Positions 34,509-57,344 are shown, counted from the stretch's first letter. The stretch is DNA of 64,000 bases from Nematostella vectensis (GCF_932526225.1 NC_064040.1:10764856-10828855); one strand, 5' to 3'. The notes: generated by a model not told the origin, from the letters alone. Translations and numbers: made by a program.

Positions 34509-37500
34509 TTATTGGATTTCGTAAATGCTATTATAATTTTTATCCATCTCAATAGATGAATGGTCCCAGATATCTTGATTGCTCAGATCATTAGCATATA
34601 CTTGTTGGAATTCTGTATTCTCATACAGCAAATCGTTTTGTTTCTCATGGCCTGGTTCTCCGTCCCCTCCGCTTTCCTTGTCAAGAGGGTCCATTCTATG
34701 TTCATCATAGCTGTGCGAACTGCTGGCTCCAACTGCACCATCGGTATCTTTGTTTTTAAACACAAGTCCTTGATAGCTGACATTTAGCGACTGGGTTCTA
34801 GGATCTAGTGACTGGGGACTTGGATCTAGCGACTTTGGCTTCGGGACAGGCTCAGGGGGAGGGGATTGTTGTCGTCTCTTGAGGAAGCATAGCAAAATAA
34901 CGATGATCACTATGGCAACCGCAAGAAAAACTCCAAGTCCTGCACCAACCCCTGTAACCCTCTTTTTCAAAGATTCTGTCAATCAAAAAGACGTTGTGGT
35001 GAAATAATTGTTTTAGCGATTTAACACTAATGGATCACCCTATCGAATATCAACCGGACTCGAAAGTCATTACAATATGGATGTGCTCGATGGTCTTAAG
35101 GACCGCAACAAAATCTTCGAAAACTGAAAATATGTTTCCAGTGCTGTCTCTTAAGGTTAGAAATCTTTTAGGGGTAGCAATTGCTGTTGACCACACCCGA
35201 AGTACTATCCCTAAGGGTTCAAATTGATTTTGCTGAAGATCACCCCTGTCTGTATTTATGGGAGCCCCCCGTACCCTGCACTTTCGAGTGGTATAGAAAG
35301 AGATGCAACAATTGTGATTATATCGCTCATACCACCTGCATTATCGGACCTAAGGGAGAGTCGTAATCTGTCACGATCAATCTTATATGCTACCAATCAG
35401 ACGTGAACAAGTTGTCGAACAAGGGTAGTATAGCCTAGCGCAAGCTCTACGTGAAATTAAGTAGGTAAAAGCTACAAAATGATCTCACCTGTTAATGATC
35501 TTTCTGGTTCAAACACTATTTTCTGTACGTGTGTCCAGGATCTCCCACAATCCTCCGCGATCACGAATCTTCTGTGGATCACCTGGGTTTCACTTGGACA
35601 CCTCGACTGACCCACGAGAACATCCTCAAAATGTTCCCTCAACACGTTACCGCATCTGTTTACAAGTTTGAGTGGGCGTCCGGTGGAACTAGAGTCGATA
35701 GAGTAACTACAACTTAAGGTGACATTTCCTGGAAAAGTAATGTTTGGTTTGGGTGATGAGAATGTGATCAGTTGTGATTTCTCAACGGAATTTCTACACC
35801 CATCGGTTATGGTCCATGTGCGCCGTAAGGTAGTCGTACAGCCGTGAGTCTTGAGAACTGTGTCACTATAACTGATAACTGCTGGCCCTCCCTTCTTGGA
35901 GCAGTTTGGATTTCCTGGCTGACCTGTTGCTTCCCCGAGACGCTTAGCAATCTCACTCTGTGAGCAAGTCTCTAGTGTGTCATTCCTTGGTAGGGTGAGA
36001 GAGGGTGGGGGTGCGGATACATCCTCATCGACTAGTCCATCGCCATCATCGTCTATCCCATTGAGCACTTCCTCGTCAATCTGTCCATCACAGTCATTAT
36101 CAATTCCATCCATCTGGGTCTGACTTTTTGATGGGCATATATTCCACCCGAAAGGAAAACCATGGCACATTGCATTTCCATAGTAATACGTTGAAACGTA
36201 AAATGTTACATTGGGGTCGATGTGATATAAACTCAGAGCCGATCCACTGTCTAACAATAGCGATAAATGCCACATGGAATACTCCGATTCCTGATCCGAC
36301 CTCCATGATGAGCTACTCCTCAGATTCCTGCCGTTATATCTCATTCCGTCAACAAATATACTTTTCACCACAGCTGATACGTATTGGAGCTCACCCTTAT
36401 AATACTTTGATATAGGTTCGGGTGCTGGAAATATAACAACCGATGAATAACGACTAGTAGGAGGTACCAACATCATGAATCTTTTACCGATTCTGTGTGA
36501 TGAAATAGGATAACAGCTATCATAGATCGTGTATTTCACAACCAAACATGGTTGCTTACAAAGTACACTACTTAGTCCATCACCTGGGGGAACTCGTTGT
36601 TCTGTAAAGCCACCCCTATCAAGAACAATTCCGGAAGAATTACCCATTGTTACTACTGTGTTATCAAACCCAGCGATAATCCTCAAGCTGTAATGATAAG
36701 ATCTCATTGGAGTTAGCAGAAACTCTCTTCCCCAGTCATTAACTTCTGGTATCTGACTTGACATCAAGCTTGTGCAGTACTGTGAGTTTTGCTCATACCT
36801 CATGACCCCAGAGTAGACAGACACTGGCCCGTTAGCCGTTATCTCTGTTCCCGTAAAATCCCCGTCATTACTATACAGACTCATGGCTTCCATCTCATCC
36901 AGAGTCTTCACAAACTCTTTGTCCGTTGAAATTCTTAATCCTCCATAGAAAACATATCCTGTACTCTTGACTTTTATAGATACATTTGTCTTGCCACCAA
37001 AAGCTATCACAGAGAGCTTGGAGTAACCCCCTGTTTCCGGATAGTAGCCGGCAACGATGTAGAAGTATCTTGGTTTCCCTATAATGATTGGAAGAGCCAG
37101 GAGAAAGTCTCCTGATACGTTGTAATTTCTGTCCAATCCATACACTGAGACAGGTTCATCTGAGGCTATAGAGATCCCTTTTCTGTCAGTGCCTTTCAAA
37201 TGATCAATGTATCGAGTGGCTTGGAAGTCGATTATTTTCCTTTTATTATATTCCACTTCATGTTTTTCAGTTATGAGTTTGCCTTCGTCGTAGTACCTTA
37301 GTAAGACCCTTGACGTAACGTTTTTTGCATTTATTATGTAGATTTGCATTACCGCATCATTAAGTGCATTGGTACTTGGAGATCCAATAAATCCAACAAT
37401 GAAATGTGTCCCCTGAGTGTGGACGCCTGTATATGAAAAAACGTAAATCATCAAGAAACACAAGCTTTAACCGAAAATGAGAATAACTGAAAAAGAAAGC

Positions 37501-37881
37501 TAGAAGTAGTGTGTGTGACCGCAAAGTGTGAACGATTTAAACATCTTGCTGTGAAGTGAAAAGAGATCGTAAAACATGCCCCATACCTCTTCACTTGTGT
37601 GAAACAATCCAATAAGAATGCTAAAAACGTGCTATTTGAATGACCGTTAACTTTACTAGCCAACTAGTGTGCAAAAAAAAAAACAATTCGACGGAATCGT
37701 CTTGAGTGTTGTGTAGTTTGTGATAGTCAAAACTATGATTGCCGTCGTATGTTGATTTGCTAACATTCTCTTGACAGCCACAGTAGCGCGCGCCAGGATT
37801 CATTCCATTTTATTTCTTACCATAACGTGAACAGATATTCAACGTCAGAAGACAGAACAAAGCTAATGCCTCTCCGTTCAT
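34509..37881 (-). CDS. Single-pass receptor with IgGFc-binding-type ectodomain, Asp-rich Ca-type loops and Cys-rich repeats
   Basis: Three exons join in frame: 37821-37881, 35489-37426 and 34509-34975, giving 821 aa. Exon 1 is a signal peptide (MNGEALALFCLLTLNICSRY). Residues ~22-455 resemble the IgGFc-binding N-terminal domain found in FCGBP-like proteins (for example PVSVYGLDRNY, NGPVSVYSGVMRYEQ, and a conserved Cys in SQYCTSLMSSQIPEV). Residues 459-490 are two Asp-rich loops (DGIDNDCDGQIDEE, NGIDDDGDGLVDED) of the kind that bind calcium. Two Cys-rich HYR-like repeats follow (~495-660). Exon 3 starts with a membrane helix (~673-697) and a ~124-residue cytoplasmic tail containing the seven-residue repeat SLDPSPQ/SLDPRTQ and several tyrosines, two in YxN contexts (YENT, YAND). 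Inference: a cell-surface recognition or adhesion receptor that signals through tyrosine phosphorylation. The ligand is unknown. Sure of the gene model, less so of the function. Confidence 0.85.
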
Positions 37882-37975
37882 CGTGAATACCTACAATATA
37901 AATCAAAATTATAACAATAATAAACATGATATAAATATGCGGGAATTAGGGTTATTAGTGATTCCGTTTTATTTC

Positions 37976-38390
37976 GTCATGTGGACGGCTTCTCTTCTCA
38001 TCGCAATGTTGATGATCTGCCGCTATTTCTTATCAGAATGCCATAAGTATTTTTTCCTTCAGCGAAAGGAAGTTGCAAGAAAAATCAAAGATACCCAAGT
38101 ACGTTGGTGCAAACTTAGGCCATGGTATTCCTTAGTCTGTCACTCACCGTAAAGCGTCTTCTTCACATCAATGCTGATGATCTACTGCTACCTTAGGTAT
38201 TCTTTCCTTCAGCAAAAGGATTTTGCCAGATCAACCAAACGTTCAGTTGGTTGTTTATGTCTAAGCCTTTAGGTATTTCCTTGTAATACGAAGTTGATAT
38301 TTCTGGCCGTGTCTCTCAACTGAAGACCGTCTTCTCCACACCAACGTTGATGATCTGCTCGCCCTAAGTTTTCTCTCCTTCGTTGAACAA
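37976..38390. repeat. Three diverged tandem copies of a ~170-bp segment
   Basis: Each copy holds a 'cttctcatcgcaatgttgat' type stretch followed by 'gatctgc...ctatttctta' and 'ttttccttcagc(g/a)aaagga'. Copies start near 37980, 38152 and 38322. It lies upstream of the receptor gene start. Confidence 0.65.
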
Positions 38391-39307
38391 TTAATTTTTA
38401 AATCATTTTCATCTAGACCCTCCTGTTGCTTTGCTTAATTTCCCGTTTGTGGGAATGTGTGATAAACTAGTCGAGCAATATCGACAGGAAAACATACCTT
38501 GACCTTGTTCTCTTGGGTCAAGTCGCGTAAATCATTTTAATTTCTTAGCATTTAATAGCTCGATATTTCTGATACTGAAATACAATTTTATACCTAACGA
38601 AATAGAATTCTGAAAAGTGAAACTTTATTACAAGGAAATTAATGTCAACCGTGAAGGGCTATAGAAACAGAAAGTGTCTATTGTGCAGACTCGCCATGTA
38701 TTAAGATAAAATGGTTTATAAAGAGCTAAACGGTCTGTTAAGTCAATAGAATGTTTCCAAAACTTTGTATCTTTATTTTGTGTCAGGGTATTAATGCCAT
38801 GGCTATTATGTTCATGTTGAGAATAATAAATATGATGTGCTGGGTCCTGACTTTCGTGATTCATGTTTTCATTTGAAATTCATGCACACAAAAATCTCGT
38901 GACTTTTTGGGTGGTAAACTCGCGCGCTCTCCGGCTTTTGGCGGCAAAATAGCAACAACAAAAAGCAACATATTTACCGCTTACGAAGCCACCAGAAATA
39001 TTTTCTATGAGGAAGGGCTTATTTTTTTTTTAATGTTTTATTCCTTAATCAATCTCTGGCGTGACTGGAGCAGCAATTTCTGGGGATATTTTGGCTTGAA
39101 TTTGCCACTTTAAAAGACACGTGACTTCTTAGTTTAAGTCGCATATTCCATTCATTCCATAATATTTACATACCCTTGCAAAGTCAAACTCCATCTTCAT
39201 ATATTTAGGTGTTTCAAACAAACAAAATATCAGCCTTCAGCTCTGATTTGAGAGAGAGAGAAGAGACTTTTGAAAAGCTCAAGTGGCTAGCTTAACATCC
39301 GGTTTCC

Positions 39308-39422
39308 TGCCTCGTACCCAGGCGCTTCCTTTGCGCCAGCGCTAAACCTTCCCGTGGCTTATTGCGCTCACTAAAACATTTTTTACTTGTTTTTAATGGC
39401 TTGAGAAGCCTGGGTACGAGCA
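39308..39422. mobile_element. 115-bp MITE, TIR TGCCTCGTACCCAGGC, 11-bp TSD
   Basis: Left TGCCTCGTACCCAGGC is matched by the reverse complement of the right end (GCCTGGGTACGAGCA) with one indel. A perfect direct repeat ATCCGGTTTCC flanks it (39297-39307 and 39423-39433). There is no coding capacity. Confidence 0.8.
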
Positions 39423-39821
39423 ATCCGGTTTCCAAACTTGTTGTTGGTGACAGTGCTGAATAAGTATGCGCATGCGCGTGTTCTGGCGAAAACAAACAAA
39501 ATCTCAGTGTTGAATCGTTCGAGTAAAGTTACGAAGGGCTGACTTCGGTCGCTGTTTTGACTTACTGTACAGCATTAAAACCATACTTTACAAAAGATGA
39601 CAAATTTGCTTGATAATGAGGGAGTCATAATGAAAAATTTAGCCTTAGGTTTTATCTAGTTTTCTTAGCATTCGCCAAAATGTGACAGTTCGCCGGTAAA
39701 ACGCCGCCATTTCAAAACAAAAAGGCTGGTTTAACCGCGGTACTGGAACTAGTCTTGCGTTTTTCAATACTGTCGTTGTTGGTCTAGTTAGTAGCGTGCA
39801 GCGTTCATTGTTGTTATATAA

Positions 39822-40400
39822 TTATCTGATATATCGGTATGCAACATAAAGAGCAAACGCAAGTCCCCCGCAACACAGCACCGGCCTAATATAGTCCCAT
39901 TCAGGCACATTATCATCCGAGCTATCGTGGCCCATCACAGGGGCATCATCCGCAAAGTCTTTGTCGATATCAAACTCGAGAGCTACGTTTGGTTTAAATG
40001 TCGCTACGCTTGAAGGGTAATGGTTCCGACTTGAGTCAGAGAAGGAGCAAAGTCTTGCGCCGCCGGTCCTTGTCAGCGGTTGCATTAGTCTGGTCCCCAT
40101 AATCTGATTATTTATTGCTCCACGGAAAGCTGCTCTTGGAAATAGCCAGCGCTCCGTGTCCATGGCAACCATAGAAATAATCTGCCGAGTGCGGCGTTTG
40201 CCCGGCACAGGATTATTGTTAGGAGCATGCGCACGTGACAAGAAACCGCTGAACTTGGTAGAATTGATCCAAATTCGAGAGAAGATCTGTATGGTGGCAA
40301 TGCAGGTGTTTCGGTTACCTGTGCCGTAGAGAAACAGAGTAGTTGATTGCTTGGTAGAGTGTGGTTTCGTGTCGGGAGTTAGTCTTCGGCTGCCGCCCAT
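39822..40400 (-). CDS. Unrecognised 192-aa protein with a C-terminal membrane anchor
   Basis: A single open frame with no introns. I do not recognise the family. The N-terminal two-thirds is rich in Arg, Ser and Thr and poor in acidic residues, which would suit a mitochondrial presequence; an internal Met (MVAMDTERWLFPRAAF, residue ~77) is an alternative start. An acidic segment (DIDKDFADDAPVMGHDSSDD) precedes a last hydrophobic segment (PVLCCGGLAFALYVAY) that ends in RYIR five residues later, as in tail-anchored or small mitochondrial membrane proteins. Coding status rests on length, composition and this architecture only. Confidence 0.5.
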   Translation of the reverse strand: MGGSRRLTPDTKPHSTKQSTTLFLYGTGNRNTCIATIQIFSRIWINSTKFSGFLSRAHAPNNNPVPGKRRTRQIISMVAMDTERWLFPRAAFRGAINNQIMGTRLMQPLTRTGGARLCSFSDSSRNHYPSSVATFKPNVALEFDIDKDFADDAPVMGHDSSDDNVPEWDYIRPVLCCGGLAFALYVAYRYIR

Positions 40401-40518
40401 ATGGCCTGCCCTTGGATCATACCCGGGTTTGTGTGCAATTCTTAGAGAGATTGGAAAGTGTTAACAAAAGTCGATACAGGTGATGATACTAAATGATGAT
40501 GATTGTGATGATGATAAT

Positions 40519-40879
40519 GCACCAGTCAATTGAAACCACGGCACCCCGACCTCCGGGACATAGCGGGGAAAGTAACATTTATCTGATGCTACATGCCCGT
40601 TACTATCCCGGCTAACGGGGCCTGTGACGCTGTTAAATCCCCCGGTTCATGGCCCCAGTGTTTTCCGATAACGACCCACTATAGAAAGCCATACTTCAAT
40701 TGTACACAGGAACCGCGGAGCATGTTGAAAAGTGGGGGTCTGACAATTGCGGTGCGGCCTCCCCCTCCTCCCAGCCCCTTCTGTTAAATCCCCGGCCCCC
40801 CGGTGGATTACAGGTGTTAAATCCCCTGCGTGACCGGGTTACTTTCCCGGTATGTCCCGGGCTGTCAGTTGACTGGTGC
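40519..40879. mobile_element. 361-bp MITE, TIR GCACCAGTCAA, 5-bp TSD ATAAT
   Basis: The ends GCACCAGTCAATTGA and (reverse complement) GCACCAGTCAACTGA match, and shared inner words 'gggacata(g/c)c' and 'ggaaagtaac' recur in inverted order. ATAAT flanks both ends (40514-40518 and 40880-40884). Three internal copies of GTTAAATCCCC are present. Confidence 0.75.
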
Positions 40880-40989
40880 ATAATGGTGGTGATGATGATG
40901 ACGTCTTTACATGCGTGCTATTCAATGTCGCAATGATACAAAACTCAAAAAAACAGTCGATAGATGATGATAATGATGCAGATGTAATT

Positions 40990-41240
40990 GAGTTCTTGGA
41001 TTAATGTAGTGGAAGTATTTGGATAATCGTGTGGTAATGATGGTAATGGTGGTGGTGATGATGGTGTTGATGATGATGGTGATAATTGTGGTGATGATGG
41101 TGGTGATGTTTGCTCTAAACATATCCTTCAAACCAGTTGACGTGTCGTTTTACCACAGTAACCACGCGATGAAGTACAGCGTCTTGATGATTATTATATT
41201 TGTGATCATGGTGTTAATGAGTTTTATCTCGTGTCGTCTC
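40990..41240. repeat. (GATGATGGTGGT)n-like simple repeat
   Basis: Trinucleotide-rich gat/ggt/aat sequence, interrupted in places. Confidence 0.7.
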
Positions 41241-41774
41241 ACCTCCACTGTAACCACCATCCCTGAGTATACTTGATGAATTTGTAAAAAGCGATGAAGT
41301 ACAGCGTCAAGCACACGATCTGGACGATTCTCTTGGCGACGAACAAAAAGTACGGCGATACGCTACTCCCTGAAAAACGCAACGACATCTTTTTGTAGCA
41401 TCTGATCAGGATACGCATTGCTAAACTGACAGTATTTTTTTCTACCAAAGCCAAAGCCGCTAATTGCGTATTATTAATTGCTGTTTTAAATTAGATAAGT
41501 TTTCACAGATTTTAGATCGGACGTTTTACTTGTACTATCCCGAAAGATTCTAAAAATATGAATTTGTAAATAATAACTTTGTTGACAATCGTTTCCAGAC
41601 ATGTTTAATTTTAGTTTTAAAAGGTGAAACTTACAGAAAATCACAAATCATGTCAACAGGTAACTAGAATGTTTGAAAAGCGAAATAGAAACATTCTGCT
41701 ATCCTCAATTGTCAATACGCTACAGATGTAACTTAAAAGCCCCTTTGCCTCGAAAGTATACCAGCTCATACTTA

Positions 41775-41872
41775 CTGGTACTCCAAAATTCCGTACTTCC
41801 TCTTTCCATTCCAACCATTCCTGTGTTGCACGCCGCGATGGCAACCCAGAAATAAGAATAAGTCACTTTATT
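41775..41872 (-). CDS. Candidate signal-peptide exon (copy B of an inverted duplicate)
   Basis: The minus strand reads MNKVTYSYFWVAIAACNTGM and then an acidic/polar stretch ending at a consensus GTAAGTATG donor in phase 1. AACNTGMV and ~110 bp of upstream sequence (to ~42040) match copy A at 33.3-33.47 kb. No downstream exon was identified with confidence. The exact edges are approximate. Confidence 0.4.
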
Positions 41873-42093
41873 CATTATCTAAATTTTTCTTTTCACGAAG
41901 AGTTCCGTTCAAGAATTCATCTCGAGTCGTCTGTTTTTCTTGTTGCCAAGACGAATTTTCTGGACAACGAATAAGACATGCATTTCACGTAATGCGCGCG
42001 TTAGCATCTGATTGGTTCAAAATACAGGATTCAGCCAATCGGATTCATAGGATCTGGCTGCGCGCGTGCGAAGCCGTTACAAACGCACGGAAC

Positions 42094-42361
42094 CACAGGT
42101 AACCCTAGCACTCGGTTTTTATTCTAGTACGCAAGAGAATTTGAGAGAAGAAGAAAGCCCCTTCTTCTCTCGTCATGTATGGGTGCTGAAAGGAAAACGG
42201 GTAAGTAAAATGGGCCCATAATACTCAGGCGAGATCCCCCAAACAGACAACAATAAAGTGAGTCCAGTATGAAGTTTATTCCCTTTAATTTCCCCTTTTT
42301 TCATCACTATACAAATTCTTTTGCGTACTAAAATACAAACCGAGTGCTTGGGTTACCTGTG
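42094..42361. mobile_element. 268-bp MITE with ~50-bp TIRs, 7-bp TSD ACGGAAC
   Basis: Left CACAGGTAACCCTAGCACTC and ~30 more bases recur as the reverse complement of the right end with few mismatches (shared words ACTCGGTTT and TAGTACGCAA). ACGGAAC flanks both sides. It lies ~390 bp downstream of the ERCC2 stop. Confidence 0.8.
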
Positions 42362-42458
42362 ACGGAACAAGAAAGAAATTCTCGCAAGTTTCGATAACTG
42401 CAACAAATGCATCTGATGCACACACAGCCCACATAACATTACAACATTTATAAACTCG

Positions 42459-42464
42459 TTTATT
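42459..42464 (-). promoter_or_regulatory. Candidate ERCC2 poly(A) signal AATAAA
   Basis: AATAAA on the minus strand about 290 bp past the ERCC2 stop codon; other signals are possible. Confidence 0.35.
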
Positions 42465-42753
42465 ATTGTCTCATTCTTGGATCCTCCGAAAATATATCCT
42501 TTGTTTACTTGGAAATGCAATGTCCATCTACCACTGTTCTTACTTCTAGTTCCGAAGTTTTCTTCAACAAGAAACTGAGTTTTAAGGTCACAGTTCGGGT
42601 TAGAAGTTAGAAGTGATTTAATTACCTCTGTGAAATATCATAAGAATGAGTGAGTTTTGTGTATTTTCATTGTTCTATTTTCATAGAAATCTCAAAAACT
42701 ACGAGCTGTGAGCTTAAATTCCCCTTGGTCTAGTCACAGTAGGTACGGATAAT

Positions 42754-54362
<11,609 letters not shown>

Positions 54363-54949
54363 CTGCAGACGAACATTGAAAATCACTAATTTAGATCTTT
54401 GGGCTACAGAAAAATATCGAAAAACAGTTATATAGATATTTGAGCTACAGACAAATAGAAAACATGATGATTTTAATGAATATAGTTATTTTAAATTTTG
54501 CAATTTTTAATTTACATAACATTTAAGCTGTCAGTTTTAACAGCTGACTGAAATAGTAATTGTTAGCGAATTGTAAAGCATGGACCAAGGTGGCAAAGAC
54601 AGCACCTGTGTAGTATAAAGAATGGTGGTTATTTTCAATAAAATCAGACAACACTCGAGCTTGTCTCGAGTGCGCACTACAAACGTGACATTTGGTAGCA
54701 GAGCAAAGTTTAAACTAAAAAATTATAAACTTAGTATAACAAATAAGTATAACAAATATGTTTTAAAGCAGCAAACATCTAAATTATAAAATTAAATAGT
54801 AGACAGAGCCTAAATAATAAATCTTAGTTATAAATTAATTCAGCTTAGAAATGCCTGTAACAAGATCTAAAGCAGAAGAAAGAGAAGCAACGGAGGAAGT
54901 TTATGAACAATAATATATAGATTCAGGCACTGCCAAAAAGCAGAGCCAG

Positions 54950-56004
54950 TCAGCAGTTCACCCCTTGTGCCAGGTCCAACCGCCGTCAGCAGTTCACCCC
55001 TTGTCCCAGGTCCCATCACCGCCAGCAGTTCACCCCTTGTCCCAGGTCCCATCACTGTCAGCAGTTCACCCCTTGTCCCAGGTCCCATCACCGCCAGCAG
55101 TTCACCCCTCGTGCCAGGTCCCATCACCGCCAGCAATTCACCCCTTGTCCCAGGTCCCATCACCTACAGCAGTTAATCCCTTGTCCCAGGTCCCATCACC
55201 GCCAGCAGTTCACCCCTCGTACCAGGTCCCATCACTGTCAGCAGTTTACCCCTCATCCCGGGTCCCATCACTGTCAGCAGTTCACCCCTCGTCTCAGGTC
55301 CCATCACCGTCAGCAGTTCACCCCTCGTCTCAGGTCCCATCACCGTCGGCAGTTCACCCCTCGTCCCAGGTCCCATCACCGTCAGCAGTTCACCCCTCGT
55401 CCCAGGTCCCATCACCGCCAGCAGTTCACCCCTCGTACCAGGTCCTATCACTGTCAGCAGTTCACCCCTCGTCTCAGGTCCCATCAACGTCAGCAGTTTA
55501 CCCCTCGTCCCAGGTCCCATCACCGCCAGCAGTTCACCCCTCGTGCCAGGTCCCATCACCGCCAGCAGTTCACCCCTTGTCCCAGGTCCCATCACCGTCA
55601 GCAGTTCACCCCTCGTCCCAGGTCCCATCACTGTCAGCAGTTCACCCCTTGTCCCAGGTCCCATCACTGTCAGCAGTTCACCCCTTGTCCCAGGTCCCAT
55701 CACTGTCAGCAGTTCACCCCTCGTCCCAGGTCCCATCACCGTCAGCAGTTCACCCCTAGTGCCAGGTCCTATCACTGTCACCAGTTCACCCCTCGTCCCA
55801 GGTCCCATCACCTACAGCAGTTCACCTCTCGTCCCGGGTCCCATCACTGTCAGAAGTTCACCCCTCATGCCAGGTCCTATCACTGTCAGCAGTTCACCCC
55901 TCGTCCCAGGTCCCATCACCGTCGGCAGTTCAACCCTCGAGCCAGATCCCACTGCCGTCAGCAGTTCCCCCCTCGTCCCAGGTCCCACAGCTGTCAGAAA
56001 TTGA
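54950..56004. repeat. 36-bp minisatellite, ~29 copies, open on both strands
   Basis: The unit gcagttcacccctcgtccca plus ggtcccatcaccgtca is 36 bp, a multiple of 3, so reading frames stay open: 12-residue repeats AVHPSSQVPSPS and SSPLVPGPITVS on plus, MGPGTRGELLTV on minus. It lies between the gag-like start and the protease-like block of the LTR element. The long ORFs are by-products unless shown otherwise. Confidence 0.93.
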
Positions 56005-57344
56005 CCCCTCGTATCAGGTTCCGCAGCTCTTTACAATGTGTCCACCAGTTTCATCCTATCTACATGTATCGACCCAGAATGTCCCACAATCTGAGGTTCT
56101 GGAAAACTGGCCACTGTTCGGTTTTACAGGGATAAATTCAACCAAAGTTGACGTAGATGCCCCGATTCTTCGTGTAATTTCAAGTCAAGTACACTGATTT
56201 TTAGAGGGTATGCCCATGTGAGTTTCTCCTGGATACGGGAGTGGATGTGACGCTGGTCAGCTCTCAAGGAAACTAGAAATAAGCGACGTGGAATATTCGC
56301 AAACACAGGAGACCCTAAGAGTTCTGAATGGAAGTCTAATAAATGTTCTTGGTAAGGCTGAACTGACTATTAAGATCGGAGAAGCAATCACTTGGCATGA
56401 AGTTTGGAGTTTCGATGGCTGTTCCAGTTATTTTGGGAGACTACTTGCTAAGATCGACATGAGCCAATGGCAATGGTACCTCGTTGTATTGTAACTTTCA
56501 ATCAAGATCAGATCATTCTCTGAGAGAATTGAGGAAGGAAGAGTGATTGGTAAAAAAAAACCCCTAGGAAACCTGTTGCACCTGCAGAAGAGACATTACA
56601 ATATGGAAATGGCGGCACTATTGTTGGAAGGTCATTAGTGAGGAAGGAAGAACACGTCCATGTTCGAGTTGCTGATTCTGTCTGCAAGAAGAGAAAAACT
56701 AAGGAAAGGCGTGCCTATCGCCGTATGTAAGCCCTATGTGAATGCTGTAAAGCTAGAAACAAGAGAAGAGTCGGATTAGCAAGAACCAAAAGCAATGACT
56801 CTACAAGAAAAGATGGAACTCAATAATGCCTTCGCCCGTGCTAATCTGAAAGTCTCAAGCGACAGAATAAAGACAAGATATTTCTCAGGTGGCACGCGGT
56901 CCAAGTTTAACTGTGGGGATGTTGTACTTGTACATCAGAGGGAGAAGGGGATGTCTCAAAACTGATGTCTCGCTGGGCCGTAACTAGGGACGGGCAAGAT
57001 TAACGATATTCTCTATGAAACCCAAGGTATCTGCACAAATGACCAACTGGCTGACACCAATAAATGAAGTGCCTGAACAGTGTAGTGTTGAGGAAGAGAG
57101 TGTCGCCCAAAGTCCACCTCGCAACCAGACGGCAGAAGAACTTGTTCACGGTATGCAGTCTGATGAGTTTGAAAAGATTGCGGATGCGAGTGGTTTAGTT
57201 GCTGATGATGAGCCAAAAAATAATTATGAATTCTGTGAGGAAGGTCCAGGCATCACACAAGATGATGACTATCGTGAGGAAGGTCCTAGGAGGTCTAGAC
57301 GACAGCGATGGCCTCCACAATATTTCATCCATGGTAGCTAAGAA

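Larger units (their letters stand above)
37882..39821. other. Intergenic: receptor upstream region
   Basis: Three diverged ~170-bp copies of one segment lie at ~37976-38390, and a 115-bp MITE lies at 39308-39422. No gene is supported; short ORFs here lack motifs. Confidence 0.55.
40401..42753. other. Intergenic: MITEs, (GAT/GGT)n tract, inverted signal-exon copy B, ERCC2 downstream DNA
   Basis: Contains a 361-bp MITE (40519-40879), a GATGATGGTGGT-rich tract (~40990-41240), copy B of the duplicated signal-peptide exon on the minus strand (~41775-42040), and a 268-bp MITE (42094-42361). A minus-strand open stretch at 41251-41455 with a membrane-like segment could be an exon but is not supported further. 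Confidence 0.6.

Noticed and set aside
54965-55811. Pro/Ser-rich (264 aa, plus) and Gly-rich (212 aa, minus) ORFs as genes
   Set aside because: Frames stay open only because the repeat unit is 36 bp; there is no flanking gene structure and they lie in a dead retroelement.
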